From: Anisus vortex | Lineage: Eukaryota; Mollusca; Gastropoda; Planorbidae | Reading direction: 5' to 3' | NCBI GenBank assembly: GCA_949126835.1 | Contig: OX421497.1 | Location: forward strand, 41,314,226 to 41,378,225 | DNA: 64,000 nt | Shown: one piece after another, positions 32,237 to 44,098 of the stretch | How the letters are laid out: every line of letters begins with the position of its first letter | Position numbering within the stretch: the stretch's first letter is position 1 | The notes under the pieces: generated by a model | Database searches by the model: none | Seen by the model: only the letters and a program-made list of their open reading frames with translations | Told to the model about the DNA's origin: nothing | Program-made: the position numbers and the translations under genes

Positions 32237-32425
32237 GGTCATGATGGCCGAGCGGCAGCGCGCTCCACTGTCTGACCGAAGGACCTGAGTTCGAATCCTG
32301 GTGAAGGCTACGATTTTTTGTTCCCTGGAGGGTGTCTTTGAGTCTACCCAGCTCTAATAGATGCCAGACATCTTATATAGATCTATTAAAGACGTTCTTG
32401 GTATAAAGAAGACTATTGCGTCTCG
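32237..32425 (+). mobile_element. SINE-1 head joined to a stem-loop tail in the opposite orientation
   Basis: A good tRNA-like head (GATGGCCGAGCGGCAGCGCG, box B GAGTTCGAATCC) and the first part of the SINE-1 body are followed at about 32383-32425 by GACGTTCTTGGTATAAAGAA + GACTATTGCGTC. That is the LINE/SINE-3 tail in reverse. The copy is either chimeric or two abutting insertions. Confidence 0.7.
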
Positions 32426-32901
32426 AATTTCGATTAGTGTTTTGAATGATGGGAGCAGAAAGATATATTTTTTTAAATTTCTTATCCAATAAAATATTTG
32501 GACTATGTATAGTACTAGAGACGAAACTTATAACAAATTAAAAAAAATTGATACAAATTTGATTGCCGTGAAGGTGGCGCCATTTATTTATTTTTTAAAT
32601 TGATATTTTAAACTTGATTGAAAAGCACTACTACTTTTTTATTTAGCACCATATTGTATATAAATTTAGGATAAATGAACATTAACTAAATCTATGCAAA
32701 GTGCTAAGGAGAGTTGTTGATAAAACTAAAAATGAATTATTTTTAACGATTTTTTTTAGCGAGGTAAAGGTCTATAATTTGAACTTAGATAGAACATATT
32801 AAAAGTTATTAAACTTGAATAAAAATGAACTTTTAAAATTTGTCTTTCAATTTCCCCTTTAGTATTTTAAAAGCCATAATGTAATGAACAATTTGTGCAA
32901 A
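32426..32901. other. No gene seen
   Basis: AT-rich, no recognisable features. Confidence 0.5.
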
Positions 32902-33290
32902 ATTGCATGATAATTGCATGATAATTGCATGATAATTGCATGATAATTGCATGATAATTGCCTGATAATTGAATGATAATTGAATGATAATTGCATGATA
33001 ATTGCATGATAATTCATGATAATTCATGATAATTGCATGATAATTGCATGATAATTGAATGATAATTGCATGATAATTGCCTGATAATTGAATGATAATT
33101 GCATGATAATTGCATGATAATTGCATGATAATTCATGATAATTGCATGATAATTGCATGATAATTGAATGATAATTGCATGATAATTGCATGATAATTGC
33201 ATTATAATTGCTTGATAATTGCCTGATAATTGAATGATAATTGCATGATAATTGCATGATAATTGCATGATAAGTGCATGATAATTGGTT
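32902..33290. repeat. 11-bp minisatellite, about 35 units
   Basis: The unit is GCATGATAATT with GAATG, GCCTG and CATTA variants. The several minus-strand frames across it are low-complexity artefacts. Confidence 0.96.
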
Positions 33291-33559
33291 AAAAAAAAAC
33301 TAGTAAGGAATATAAGGCATGAAAACAAACAAAAAAGTTATTACGAAAATTCAATTTAACCATCACATTTTTATTGGTTTGTCGACTATTTTTTTCCACA
33401 CAAGGACAAGAGATTAACCTTTATAATGATGTATAGTACTATAGAATTAGACGCCTTTTTATATTACTGTAGGTGTAAATATGTTAAAAAAAAAATAGAT
33501 AATTTTCTATTATAAAAATGGTAAAACAATTTTATTAAATGCTGATTAAAGTAAAAAAA

Positions 33560-33663
33560 AAAGTAAAGTACCCTTCGGACCAAATTGCTCATTGGGCTGG
33601 TGAAACAGCGTTCGCCACTTTCTGTTACCATGGCGTACGAGGGGATGAGTGGCCAGCACACTC
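33560..33663 (-). mobile_element. SINE-1 3' fragment
   Basis: Begins GTAAAGTACCCTTCGGACC and stops after GGGGATGAGTGGCCAGCACA, where a CT-rich microsatellite (33664-33792) starts. Confidence 0.85.
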
Positions 33664-33756
33664 TCCTCTCTCTGTCTCTCTCTCTTTGTCTTTCTTTGTC
33701 TCACTCTCTCAAACTCTAGCCCATTTACGATGAAGCATCATTCTCTCTCAATTTCT

Positions 33757-33792
<36 letters not shown>
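33664..33792. repeat. CT-rich microsatellite
   Basis: (CTCT)n with interruptions; a further TCTC run lies at about 33760-33792. Confidence 0.9.
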
Positions 33793-33796
<4 letters not shown>

Positions 33797-33998
33797 AGCT
33801 ATAATCTGACTTTGACTTTCTTGTTTCTCACTCATTTCTCCCCCACCCCTCCCACCAGGCCAGCTCATCTCTCTTGCCATCTATCTCTTTCGCCTTTTCC
33901 TTTTTTCTTACATTGATCCCGTCATTAAATCTCTAAAATGCATCTCTCGCATTATTAGCCCCCCCCCCCCCATCGCATTTCTCTATTTCTCTGACACA

Positions 33999-34242
33999 TA
34001 ATAATAATAAGACTTTTATTGGGAAAAGTTCTATGCTCTGTCAACAGTCACAGACATAGTACAGACAACGAATAAAAGACAAAAGTGTATAAATGAAAAA
34101 GAATAAAATAATTCACTGCTACTTGAATAGGTAGGTCTTCAGCCGGCTTCTGGGGGTGTCAAAGCTGGGGCTCTGTCGAAGTTGTAGTGGGAGGGCATTC
34201 CATGCGGACGGACCCACGTACGAGAATGCCCGAAATACTACT
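33999..34242 (-). mobile_element. 3' end of an L2-like LINE
   Basis: On the minus strand the last codons read RAFSYVGPSAWNALPLQLRQ, then SRLKTYLF and a stop, followed by a 3' UTR ending in an ATT repeat. The same family with a longer body lies at 39298-39888. Confidence 0.85.
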
Positions 34243-34256
34243 ACTAATAATAATAA

Positions 34257-35755
34257 TACGTTTCTTTACATAGCGCTACCAACAAACATAATGTAAGCTA
34301 AGAGCGCATTTAACATTGTGCAACAAACATAATGTAAGCTCAGAGCGCATTTAACATTGAGCAACAAACATAATGTAAGCTCAGAGCGCATTTAACATTC
34401 AGTAACAAACATAATGTAAGCTCAGAGCACATTTAACATTCAGCAACAAACATAATGTAAGCTCAGAGCGCATTTAACATTGAGCAACAAACATAATGTA
34501 AGCTCAGAGCGCATTTAACATTGAGCAACAAACATAATGTAAGCTCAGAGCGCATTTAACATTGAGCAACAAGCATAATGTAAGCTCAGAGCGCATTTAA
34601 CATTGAGCAACAAACATAATGTAAGCTCAGAGCGCATTTAACATTGAGCAACAAAAATAATGTAAGCTCAGAGCGCATTTAACATTGAGCAACAAACATA
34701 ATGTAAGCTCAGAGCGCATTTAACATTGAGCAACAAACATAATGTAAGCTCAGAGCGCATTTAACATTGAGCAACAAACATAATGTAAGCTCAGAGCGCA
34801 TTTAACATTCAGCAACAAACATAATGTAAGCTCAGAGCGCATTTAACATTGAGCAACAAACATAATGTAAGCTCAGAGCGCATTTAACATTGAGCAACAA
34901 ACATAATGTAAGCTCAGAGCGCATTTGACATTGAGCAAAAAACATAATGTAAGCTCAGAGCGCATTTAACATTGAGCAACAAACATAATGTAAGCTCAGA
35001 GCGCATTTAAAATTGAGCAACAAACATAATGTAAGCTCAGAGCGCATTTAACATTGAGCAACAAACATAATGTAAGCTCAGAGCGCATTTAACATTGAGC
35101 AACAAACATAATGTAAGCTCAGAGCGCATTTAACATTGAGCAACAAACATAATGTAAGCTCAGAGCGCATTTAACATTGAGCAACAAACATAATGTAAGC
35201 TCACAGCGCATTTAACATTGAGCAACAAACATAATGTAAGCTCAGAGCGCATTTAACATTGAGCAACAAACATAATGTAAGCTCAGAGCGCATTTAACAT
35301 TGAGCAACAAACATAATGTAAGCTCAGAGCGCATTTAACATTGAGCAACAAACATAATGTAAGCTCAGAGCGCATTTAACATTGAGCAACAAACATAATG
35401 TAAGCTCAGAGCGCATTTAACATTGAGCAACACACATAATGTAAGCTCAGAGCGCATTTAACATTGAGCAACACACATAATGTAAGCTCAGAGCGCATTT
35501 AACATTGAGCAACAAACATAATGTAAGCTCAGAGCGCATTTAACATTGAGCAACAAACATAATGTAAGCTCAGAGCGCATTTAACATTGAGCAACAAACA
35601 TAATGTAAGCTCAGAGCGCATTTAACATTGAGCAACACACATAATGCAAGCTTAGAGCGCATTTAACATTCAGCAACAAACATAATGTAAGCTCAGAGCG
35701 CATTTAACATTGAGCAACAAACATAATGTAAGCTCAGAGCGCATTTAACATTCAG
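34257..35755 (-). repeat. 41-bp satellite array (36 units) grown from a LINE 3' tail
   Basis: 34280-35755 contains 36 units of CAACAAACATAATGTAAGCT + CAGAGCGCATTTAACATTGAG. Its length is exactly 36 x 41 = 1,476 bp, so there is no net insertion or deletion. Units differ by single bases (for example TTCAG, ACACAC, CTTAG). Left of it, 34257-34279 (CATAGCGCTACC) is the LINE 3' UTR in which the unit occurs once at 9140-9180 and once at 60840-60890, so the array is an expansion of that tail. There are no unique spacers, so this is not a CRISPR-like array. Confidence 0.95.
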
Positions 35756-35814
35756 CAACACAAACGTGCATATTTCACGGATACAGGTCTCTAAGCTATA
35801 TAAATATAAGTATA

Positions 35815-35880
35815 CAAGCTAAATTCCCCGGTGTTTCTCCGGGGAGAAATAACATAAGCCTTTATAAGCTGAACTGTATC
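35815..35880 (-). repeat. Element end with GC hairpin (inverse copy)
   Basis: AAGCTAAATTCCCCGGTGTT + TCTCCGGGGAGAAATAA is the reverse of the ends at 17158-17423, with changed stem bases that keep the pairing. Confidence 0.45.
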
Positions 35881-35959
35881 AACACGAATATTAGATGGAC
35901 CTGTAATTAATATCTCATAATGAATCAATTTTTCCATCTAATGATGTATTAGTTAAATT

Positions 35960-36795
35960 ATTACTCATTGAGCCTTCTATTTGAGAGGCTGTACAAAAAT
36001 GTAAACACATACATTAATATCATGTTGATTCATAAACAATTTACTGTGAAAAAAATATATATAATAACTTTTTTAGTAGCTCGAAAAGTGTTTTATAAGT
36101 TGCACATATAAACCAAAATTATGATCTTTTTTTATTTTAAATATCGGATTTAAGTATTTGTTTTTAAAAATAATCTAATAAATAAAACAAAATGTATAAA
36201 TTTATGATTAAGTTAAAAATGATAATGATAGTAACAATTAATAGACCTAAAAGAATAAATAAAAAGCTATTATTTCCCTTGATTAAGTTTTAAAATTTAA
36301 TCCTGCATACATGCAAATTTAGATTTAGCGAGAATGCATAATGGCTATAATTTAGTTCTAATAAAACAAAATATTCTAAAACTATACATTTTTATAAAAG
36401 TGTATAGAAATACCGGTACTTGTATACATTTAAAGCATAAAAACGTTATCTACATTCTTTATTTTTCAGCCGTTACTGCACTATCTTTTTTAAAATGTTT
36501 AGACTTTACATTAGTTTCTTTTCAAATGTAAGTCAAGAATATAAAAATAGTAATAGTTTGCTCTAATGACATAATAATTTAAGTTAAAAGTTAAATATTT
36601 TCTTATCTTTTATGCATGGGATGATTATTTAGAACAATAAATATTTACTTAGGGAATTAAAGGGAAGGGGAACTATTGAGATTTTACAGAGCAGAAATTT
36701 AATTTGATTCACAGCCCGTTATTGTGAAATACTACAAGTTGTGTAGATGAACCAGGATCAGAAAAATGTCTATCAAAGCCAATTATTATTTACTG
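35960..36795 (-). repeat. Family A repeat, minus-strand copy
   Basis: Reads in reverse the segment found at 38160-39297, 44000-44471, 50973-51690 and 56400-58270. Landmarks are ACAGCCCGTTATTGTGAAAT (36713), TGCATGGGATGATT (36613), TACCGGTACTTGTATACATT and the hairpin at 35972-35989. No ORF. Family unknown. Confidence 0.8.
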
Positions 36796-36869
36796 AAATC
36801 ATTTTACGAAATTAATTTAAAATAAATTGTGCAATCAGGTCAAAAATAGGCAGGTCTTTTTATTTAACA

Positions 36870-37120
36870 AAAAGCTAAATTATTGCCCGGTGTTGCCCGT
36901 GGAAGAACTATCCCTGTGGATGAGAATCGAACACGCGTCTTCCGCGTGCGTCTAAAATATAATTATTTGATTTTTCTTGCTGAAAACATTTGAGGAAAGC
37001 TTAAAGTCCGAAAATTCTTTCTAATTTTAAGAAAAAAAAAAGGAGAAAAGCAAAAGAAAGGTGTCAGATCGCCCGCATGGCAGTCGAAAACGATAACCAC
37101 TACGCTAGGGAAGACATGAC
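36870..37120 (-). repeat. tRNA-like head and element tail in one composite
   Basis: On the minus strand, CTAGCGTAGTGGTTATCG (box A type) at about 37090-37110 is separated by about 140 bp from GTGTTCGATTCTCATCC (box B type) at about 36925-36942. Then comes the hairpin end CGGGCAACACCGGGCAATAA (about 36885-36902). It looks like a tRNA-Glu-like SINE head broken by an insertion. Confidence 0.4.
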
Positions 37121-37485
37121 TGTCAGAAGCGAGATCGCAAAAGTAGGGTCACGTGTCTTTAAATATTTCGATTGGTTAAAAACACACGCAGAGCTTTATA
37201 GATATATTTATAAATATTTATATATTTATTTATATAGATATACTTTTTTTTTTATTACATGAAAGGATATTGGGCTTATTGAAGAGTGATGATCTCAAAA
37301 ACTTGAACAAATTTAAATTACATCTACAACGGGCGCTGACCCCATTACTCAATCCTGCAACGATCCCATTTCTTACCGATCCCTATAATTTATATTTATG
37401 ACATTATTCCCTCTTTTAGTATTTAAACTCTTATTTGTTTTTTTTTTATAAAGTGTTTTTTTTTTCAGTAACCCAAACAATATAG

Positions 37486-37759
37486 TAAAGTAAAGTACCC
37501 TTCGGATCAAACTGATCATAGGGCTGGTGAAGTAGCGTTCACCAGTTTCTGTGGTCACGGCATACTAGGGGATGTGTGGACAGCACAATGCCCAGCCGCC
37601 TTTACTTTACCCCAACTAGTGGCAGGTACCCATGAGAGCTGGGTAGACTCAGGGACACCCTCAAGTCCCTGGAACAAAATCCTAGCCTGCACTAGGATTC
37701 GAGTCCAGAACCTTCATATCGCCAGTCGAACGCGCTGCCGCTCGGCTACCGTGTCCCAT
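37486..37759 (-). mobile_element. SINE-1, full-length copy (274 bp) with TSD
   Basis: On the minus strand it starts with GACACGGTAGCCGAGCGGCA (box A region), has box B GGACTCGAATCC, then the body, and ends GAAGGGTACTTTACTTTA. A 12-bp direct repeat CAAACAATATAG flanks it (37474-37485, 37760-37771). The head resembles tRNA-Leu/Ser type sequences. This and 52541-52812 are the best references for the family. Confidence 0.92.
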
Positions 37760-37771
37760 CAAACAATATAG

Positions 37772-38159
37772 GAGATCAAATAATTTACTCAAAGTCATCC
37801 ACCGTCGTGAGTTGTTACCGAAGCGGGACCGAAATTCGTTTCCTACTGAACCGAACCCGAAATTTAGTGTCTTAAAACCAACTGGACTCAAACTTCTAAA
37901 ACTGTGCGTAGCGGAGTACGAGAGGCGACCCCCTAACTTCCCACAGCCGCACCCAGGATGCGATGCGGCGGCGGAATATCATAGTGAAATGACATGAGCG
38001 TGACCTTCAAGCCAGTTCGTTAATCGTAAGTCGCGTGGGCGCTTAGTTGTTTGCATGGGCAGTGCAGTTGTTTTCTTGTGCATTTGCTTGTAATGGTCTA
38101 GAGCCGGGCCGTTTTCTTGTCAGTGCGGTGATCTAACCGCAGTACAAGCAGGCCTTAAA
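37772..38159. other. No gene seen
   Basis: Moderately GC-rich sequence without a recognisable gene; short overlapping frames on both strands only. Confidence 0.45.
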
Positions 38160-39925
38160 ATAGTACTGCGTTAAACGGGCTGTGAATCAAATTAAATTTC
38201 TGCTCTGTAAAATGTCAATAGTTACCCTTCTCTTTAATGCTCTAAGTTAATATTATTTATTTTTCTCAATAGTAAATCATCCCATGCATAAAAGACAAGA
38301 AAATAAGCTTATTTAACTTTTACCTTAATAAAAGTATTACACGATAAGAGCAAACTATTATAAGGTTTACTTTTTTTCATAGTCTAGACTTACATTTGAA
38401 AAGAAATAAATGTGAAGTTTTAACATTTAAAAAAAGAATGTGCACTCATGGCTAAAAAAAATGTAGATGCCGTTTTTATGATTTAAATGTATACAAGTAC
38501 CGGTAATTTATACACTTTTATAAAAAGGTCTAGTCTTAAGAATTCTTTTTGTATTCCAACTAAATTATAGCCATTATGCATTTTTGGTTTCTCAACGGTA
38601 AATCTAAATTTACATGTAAGCAAAATTTAATGTAAAAAATTCATCAAGGGAGATAATAGCCTTTTTATTCTCTTAATTGATGCTATATTTTTTTTTACGT
38701 TATCATAAATGTATACATTTTGTTAAAATTTATTTGAATATTTTAAAATAAAATTACTTTAAACCGATATGCAAAATAAAATGCTCAAAATTTTGTGTGT
38801 ATGTGCAAATATTTATTAACTATTCCAGCTACACGCAACTTTATTAATTATATATTTGTCCACGCCTTGTAAACAAAGTGAAATATTCATTCTATTTAAA
38901 GTTTTTGTACAGCCTCTCACATTGAGCCCAACGTGTAGATCTTCTCCGCCTCGTGCGATTAGATTTTTCACACAGGTGTGGGGAGTCTTAGTCACCCCCC
39001 CCCCCCCCCCGCGCTCTGGCTCTCATCAAAAATATACCCACAGGAGGGGTAAAGAGGTCAAACTCTGAAGCGCCTCCTAATGGAAAAAGGAATAGAAGGC
39101 TCAATGAATAATAATAAGAGATTATATATAATGAATTTACTGCGGAATATCAAATTTATAACCATATACCATTTGTATGTATACAGTTAGGTCTTTGTAC
39201 TTACACAAATTACTTGCAACAAAGGAAAAATTAGTGCAATTTTTTTCCAAATTTGTTTTTTTCTTGACCCGGCTAATGTTTACACTTCTAGTTAATAACA
39301 ATAATAATAATGGTGCTTGTATAGCGCATATCCCTTTGATGACAGTTCTATGCGCTGACGACAGTTACAGAATAATGACAAGGAACAATAGACGAAAATG
39401 TAAATATGTATACGCAAATACTGATAACGAAACAGCTGAGTCTTCAGTCGGCTCCTGAAGGTGTCGAAGCTCTGGCAAAGCTGTAGTGGGAGGTGATTCC
39501 AAGCGGACGGTCCCGCGTAGGAGAATGCACGTTGCATGCGGACACTAGCCTCACACGAGGGATCCGCAGAGTAAGCGCGTCAGAAGCCGAGCGAAGTGTA
39601 CGGGATTAGGTGTAGAGCACAAGACAGGAGCGAAGGTCATCTGGGGCAGAGTTATACAGGCACTTATAGCAGAGAGAAGCTAACTAATATGAGATCCGGT
39701 TGTTGATGGGTAGCCAGTACAGAGATCGGAGAAGAGGAGTGATATTATTTGACTCCTTCTTGAGGACTAGTCGGGCTGCGCAATTCTGGATAGGTTGGAG
39801 GCCCTGAAGGGAGGAGGCCGAGAGATCAGCCAAGAGCGAATTGCAATAATCCAAGAAGGAGAAGAGAAGCGAGATGACAATTATGACCATTCAAACAATA
39901 ATTTTGCCTGTACTAGTATATAGGT
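38160..39925 (+). repeat. Family A repeat, plus copy, split by a LINE
   Basis: Runs from GTTAAACGGGCTGTGAATCA to GACCCGGCTAATGTTTACAC. It continues after the LINE at 39298-39888 with TGACCATTCAAACAATAAT and ACTAGTATATAGGT. It lies in inverted orientation to the copy at 35960-36795, about 1.4 kb away. Confidence 0.8.
39298..39888 (-). pseudogene. L2-like LINE 3' fragment inside family A
   Basis: The minus strand encodes FLDYCNSLLADLSASSLQGL, CAARLVLKKESNNITPLLRS, LYWLPINNRISY and, in another frame, RAFSYAGPSAWNHLPLQL and SRLKTQLF. These are the standard C-terminal modules of L2/CR1 LINE ORF2. An ATT-repeat tail ends the copy at about 39298. It interrupts family A between AGTTAA and TGACCATTC. 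RT core and endonuclease are missing and at least one frameshift is present. Confidence 0.87.
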
Positions 39926-40729
39926 CCCGACCGCTCCAGAAGAATGTGTAGCCACCGCCGTTGCGGTAGGCTGGCCGAGGAAAGTGAAGCAGACTATTTT
40001 TAAGGCACCTTTTCTAGCCTTTTCCTCCATGGAGGTGAACAGAGTGATTCCTAAATAGGGCTGCTCAGACACTCAGGGGGCTGCCGAGCTTTCTTGCTGC
40101 TTCGGTTCAACAAAGAGCGACCCAGTGCACTGAGCCGCCTGCGTGCAGGTTTGTGATTACAGCTTCCAGTGTATCCTCACCTGCTGCTTCGCCACTTGCC
40201 CATCGCCACAGGACTTTTTATTGCATTTGGAGACGTAACGTGCGCTTTTTTTATATTAAAGTGAGGGAGTGCGCAGGTCGTCAGCCTCACTCTCTCGTCC
40301 CGTCTATCGTATTCCAACGGCAAGACAATGTCCAGACGGTTAGAGATAGCTTGGGATGCAGTGGATGGCCTACAGTGGTCTGTTGTTAGAGATAGCTTGG
40401 GATGCAGTGGATGGCCTACAGTGGTCTGTTGTTGAGAAAACACTGTGCCCTATCTGACACTCCACGGTGTATTGCTGTCCCTGCCTTTATTCCCGTTGGG
40501 CCTAGAAATGGACGTCTTCCAAGAATTTTGCCAGGTCCAGTCTGTCCATGCAAGGAAGGCAGTTCCTACATTTTATCACAGGACACAGGCATGGTCATGT
40601 ACACTGTGGTTGTTGATTTTTAGTCCGCCCCGGGTATTTTATTTCCCCGGTACCTGGGGGGCGTTATATCTGGGGGGCGTTCCCCTATCCGCCACCTGGG
40701 GAGGCGCTCGATGGGAGAACAACAGCAAC
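39926..40729. other. Unassigned GC-richer stretch with a 46-bp tandem duplication
   Basis: 40340-40385 is repeated at 40386-40431 (GATAGCTTGGGATGCAGTGG and following). A plus frame in 40402-40623 reads AVPAFIPVGPRNGRLPRILP and may be an old element remnant. No identification is possible. Confidence 0.45.
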
Positions 40730-40808
40730 TAACCCTTCCCGTACCGACCTACTTCTATCTATGCTGCCTTCAGTTCCGCTATATACGCGCCCGGGACTGT
40801 AAGGGTTA
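40730..40808. mobile_element. TTAA-type mini-element, copy 2 (inverse of 13390-13470)
   Basis: The reverse complement matches copy 1 across the 73-bp body with one difference seen. The right flank is TTAA; the left is CTAA, one base off. Confidence 0.65.
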
Positions 40809-40811
40809 ACT

Positions 40812-41345
40812 CCACACGAGAAATCTAAATTTACACTTAAAATCAAATTGTAAAGGGAGATAACTGCGTTTTTTATTCTGCTAGGTCTAATATTATCATT
40901 TTTTTTTTACTTTATTATAAATTGTAACAACTGCTTAGAAAGTGTTTTTTTTTTTTCAAAATAAATAATTTTTAAAGAAACATTAAAGTATATCGCTTAC
41001 GATATTGATTTTAATATGCAAAAAAATAAACACTTTTGAAACTACTAGTAGCTTTAACCAAACCTCGTTCACGATTATATAAGCACATTGTTTCTGATAT
41101 ATTTATGAATTACACACAATGTATGTACAACCTTCTTAATAGAAGGCCCAATGAATTGAAAGATAAGTGCGTTTACTTTTACTAGCATTTATTTACCATG
41201 CAAAAGATATGAATTTCCTCGCAGTTCGCCCTAGGATTGTCATGGGATACACCACTGATGTTATTTGATATCTTTGTTATCAACATCATCGCATCAGATA
41301 TGATCCCCAAGGCTGTTAGTTTGCAATGCACTAGAGGCAGCCATT
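40812..41345 (+). repeat. Family A' repeat copy
   Basis: Shares with 63311-64000 the blocks AAATTTACACTTAAAAT, GGGAGATAACTG, TAGGTCTAATATTATCATTT, TTTTAATATGCAAAA and GATATCTTTGTTATCAACAT + CATCGCATCAGA. It contains the hairpin CCTTCTTAATAGAAGG at 41131-41146. Confidence 0.75.
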
Positions 41346-41900
41346 GAACATCTGAAAATTTGATAAATAGTAAGTAGCCAACGAACCTCCAACAGACTTT
41401 AAAAGATTTCAGCGAATTTATTGTCTAATTATAATTTGATTACAGACTAATCGATCATTAAAAGGACATGGAAAAACATGTCTTCGGTTCATATGTGTTG
41501 CCAATCGTGTAGGTTTCTTCCCAAGTCGTTATTGCCAAAGTGTGTTATGCAGGTTTAAGCTCCGAACTTGTTTACAAGGTGTAAGGAATATTGGAATGAT
41601 TAGACTGACCTAGACGTATATAGTTTATGTATTCAGTATATCGTTTCCTCCATTATTGATGGCAGTGTGAGTTGGACATGCCAAGTGGTCAAGTCACTGA
41701 CCATCAATGATGTCACACTGCTGTACTATGATCCCATGTTGTTTTGCAGCTCGGACGATATGACAAAATGTAAGAACAAGAACTGTAGTATTGAACGTAT
41801 AAACAAAGATTTATTTAAAATAACAACTTGGAGTTATTGTTAGTTGGCAGTGATAAAACTATACAATGTAGTCAGATAAGTAACACGTAAGAAATACTGG
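41346..41900. other. No gene seen
   Basis: AT-rich spacer before the hAT element at 41905. Confidence 0.5.
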
Positions 41901-41904
41901 TCAC

Positions 41905-42412
41905 TAGAGGCCGACATCTGGTTTCGGCGGCAGAAAATAGGCAAATGGCCTCTTTCTGTGTAGTTTCATTTTGGGCTGAAGACAAAAAGCCTGCTTTCGG
42001 TTTGCTTTCGGTTTCGGCTGAAACTGAAATTTACTTTCGATCATCTGATTATCAGCCTAATGTCTATTTTAACTTTCAAAAATTCAAACTGCAACGCTAG
42101 GGAGGGGTTTATTACTCTGCTTATTGAAAATTTCATGTAGTTAACCTTTTGCGAATCAATCTGTGAAGTAGAAAATTGAAGTTATAAACGGATTATTTAA
42201 TCATTCCAAAGAATGTCGAAAAATGGAGCGTGGTTTACTTAAATAGAGTACCCATAAACTAGTTAGTATTACATAAAAATGTGCAGTCTTTTAAAATGTT
42301 TTGCTTTGCAATTTCGGTTTATATTTTGGTTTTGAACGAAGGAGTAGTGAAACTTTCGGTTTCGGTCAAAAGTTAATGTATAACTTTCAGTTTTGATTTC
42401 GGTCGGCCTCTA
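41905..42412. mobile_element. Non-autonomous hAT element, 508 bp, with TSD
   Basis: The left end TAGAGGCCGACATC and right end (read inward) TAGAGGCCGACCGA are inverted repeats. Flanks CTGGTCAC (41897-41904) and CTAGTCAC (42413-42420) match in seven of eight bases. Interior contains many GGTTTCGG and TTTCGG(T/C) motifs, typical of subterminal repeats. No transposase. Confidence 0.85.
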
Positions 42413-42420
42413 CTAGTCAC

Positions 42421-42960
42421 CTAGACACTGTTAGTATTAACAGGAGAATTGCAGTTTTTAAAAAATGCAATCAGCATAATCAATCGCAAAGAATGTCTCT
42501 TATCAAGTAATTTAATGCAAACTAATAGGCTAACAATGTTAATGTAACAAGAACATTAAAAAGGTACCTAACACTAGTTTGGCTATATTAGAATATGCAA
42601 CTTCTGTTTAAGAAACTTCTACAAATGAAAAACAACGTTTTTCAACATTCAAAGATCTGTTAGATTCATTACTAGTAAATATCTACAACCTAACAGGTGT
42701 AACACCAATTATTAAAATTATTACAGTTACAAACGTATTAGGAAAGATGGATAACAAGCATGTTAGTAATAATATTATATAAAACATTTAAATTCTAACT
42801 TTCAAATACAACACATTCTTCTATTACAATAATCCAATAAACAAAGGCCTAAAAACATTTTATTTTAAAATATACAAGTCCCATGTAAATCAAAATGATT
42901 TTTTCTTACTTAGTTGCATTGAGACATTCTATATTATAATTGCCTTAGACAAAAAACTAA
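42421..42960. other. No gene seen
   Basis: AT-rich spacer. Confidence 0.5.
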
Positions 42961-43429
42961 AAACGGAGCAGCCATCGGAATCTTACGTCTAGTGTGTCTA
43001 GTGTGTAACGTGTGTAGTGTGTAACGATGTTCTGGGATGGATCAAGGTCCTGTCCGAGCTCCAGTAAACCCCTGCGGCACGCCGATTAGGTCGAGTACCA
43101 CAGGATACGTTCTCCGCAGTCACATGCACTAAACTACTTCTCCTCACCTGCGGAATCCCTCTCGGGTCATTATCGTGGTGGCTCGCTCGTATACCTGCAC
43201 AAATCCCATACTATGGGTATGGACATCCAGGCAACAGGGCGGGAATGCTGTGCACATTGCTTCCTCCGCACGGAGGCTCGGATCTTCTTGGCGCCAAAAT
43301 GAAACCTCGGACGCTCAGCAGGAGCTACCTCCCCCCTTTCCCCATGCGATAGCCCACCGATGTGCTCTTGATGCAAGCGTACTGGTGGTTCCCACACTTC
43401 GCCGACGATGAGGCCAATGGGTATAAAAG

Positions 43430-43600
43430 TGGCATCGAGACATGGAATCGGTTACCTGAAATAGTCGAGAAAAATTAACAACTCAGCATCAACGAAAACC
43501 CTAATCACATTGTAGGACTAGACTCAAAGACATTGAAGGAAGCTGTAGACTTCTGTATAGAAGAAGTATCAATAGCGTAGTTATATAATATAAGAGCTAG
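43430..43600 (+). mobile_element. LINE 3' end with variant stem-loop tail
   Basis: Reads YKSGIETWNRLPEIVEKN and a stop, the usual WN.LP motif, then GACTTCTGTATAGAAGAAGT and TTATATAATATAAG, a variant of the LINE tail seen at 7316. Same in copy 2 at 55850-56020. Confidence 0.65.
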
Positions 43601-43699
43601 GCTAACATGAGGCCAATGAAAGGTACATTGAGGTTTTTCATGTAAAAGAGACGAAACTTACTTGGTTTAAGGAAATTTTAATTCCCCATGAGGCGATTT

Positions 43700-43912
43700 G
43701 ATCTTAAAGGCATGTGAAGCATTGTTCTCAAGTTTCCGTGGATACGACAAACTAAAGGATTGTGTGGCCAGCACAATGCCCAGCCGCCTTTACTTTACCC
43801 AAACTAGTGTCAGGTACCCATCAGAGACTCAGGGACACCTTCAAGTCCCGGAAAGAAAATACCTCTCCTGCACTAGGATTCGAACCCAGAACCTTCGGAT
43901 CGCCAGTCGAAT
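43700..43912 (-). mobile_element. SINE-1 copy, head truncated
   Basis: Runs from AGCATTGTTCTCAAGTTTCC through the body to GGATTCGAACCCAGAACC (box B). It stops at GATCGCCAGTCGAATAATAA, the same breakpoint as in the copy at 56108-56330. Confidence 0.85.
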
Positions 43913-44098
43913 AATAACTTTTGTAATTATTGTACATATCTTCTATTTGTAATATGTTTAAAAATGAGTTTGGTGATTGGCTTTGATAGACATTATTCTG
44001 ATGGTGGTTCATCTACACAACTTGTAGTATTTCACAATAACGGGCTGTGAATCAAATTAAATTTAGGCTCTGTAAAATCTCAATAGTTAATCATCCCA

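Noticed and set aside
32833..33328. Minus-strand proteins rich in QLSCNYHAII
   Set aside because: 11-bp minisatellite read in different frames.
34280..35755. CRISPR-like array of direct repeats
   Set aside because: Units are head to tail with no unique spacers, and the unit is the tail of a LINE.
42962..43430. GC-rich block as a host promoter or CpG island
   Set aside because: The same block is present in the duplicated copy at 55373-55830, so it belongs to a repeat rather than a unique gene.
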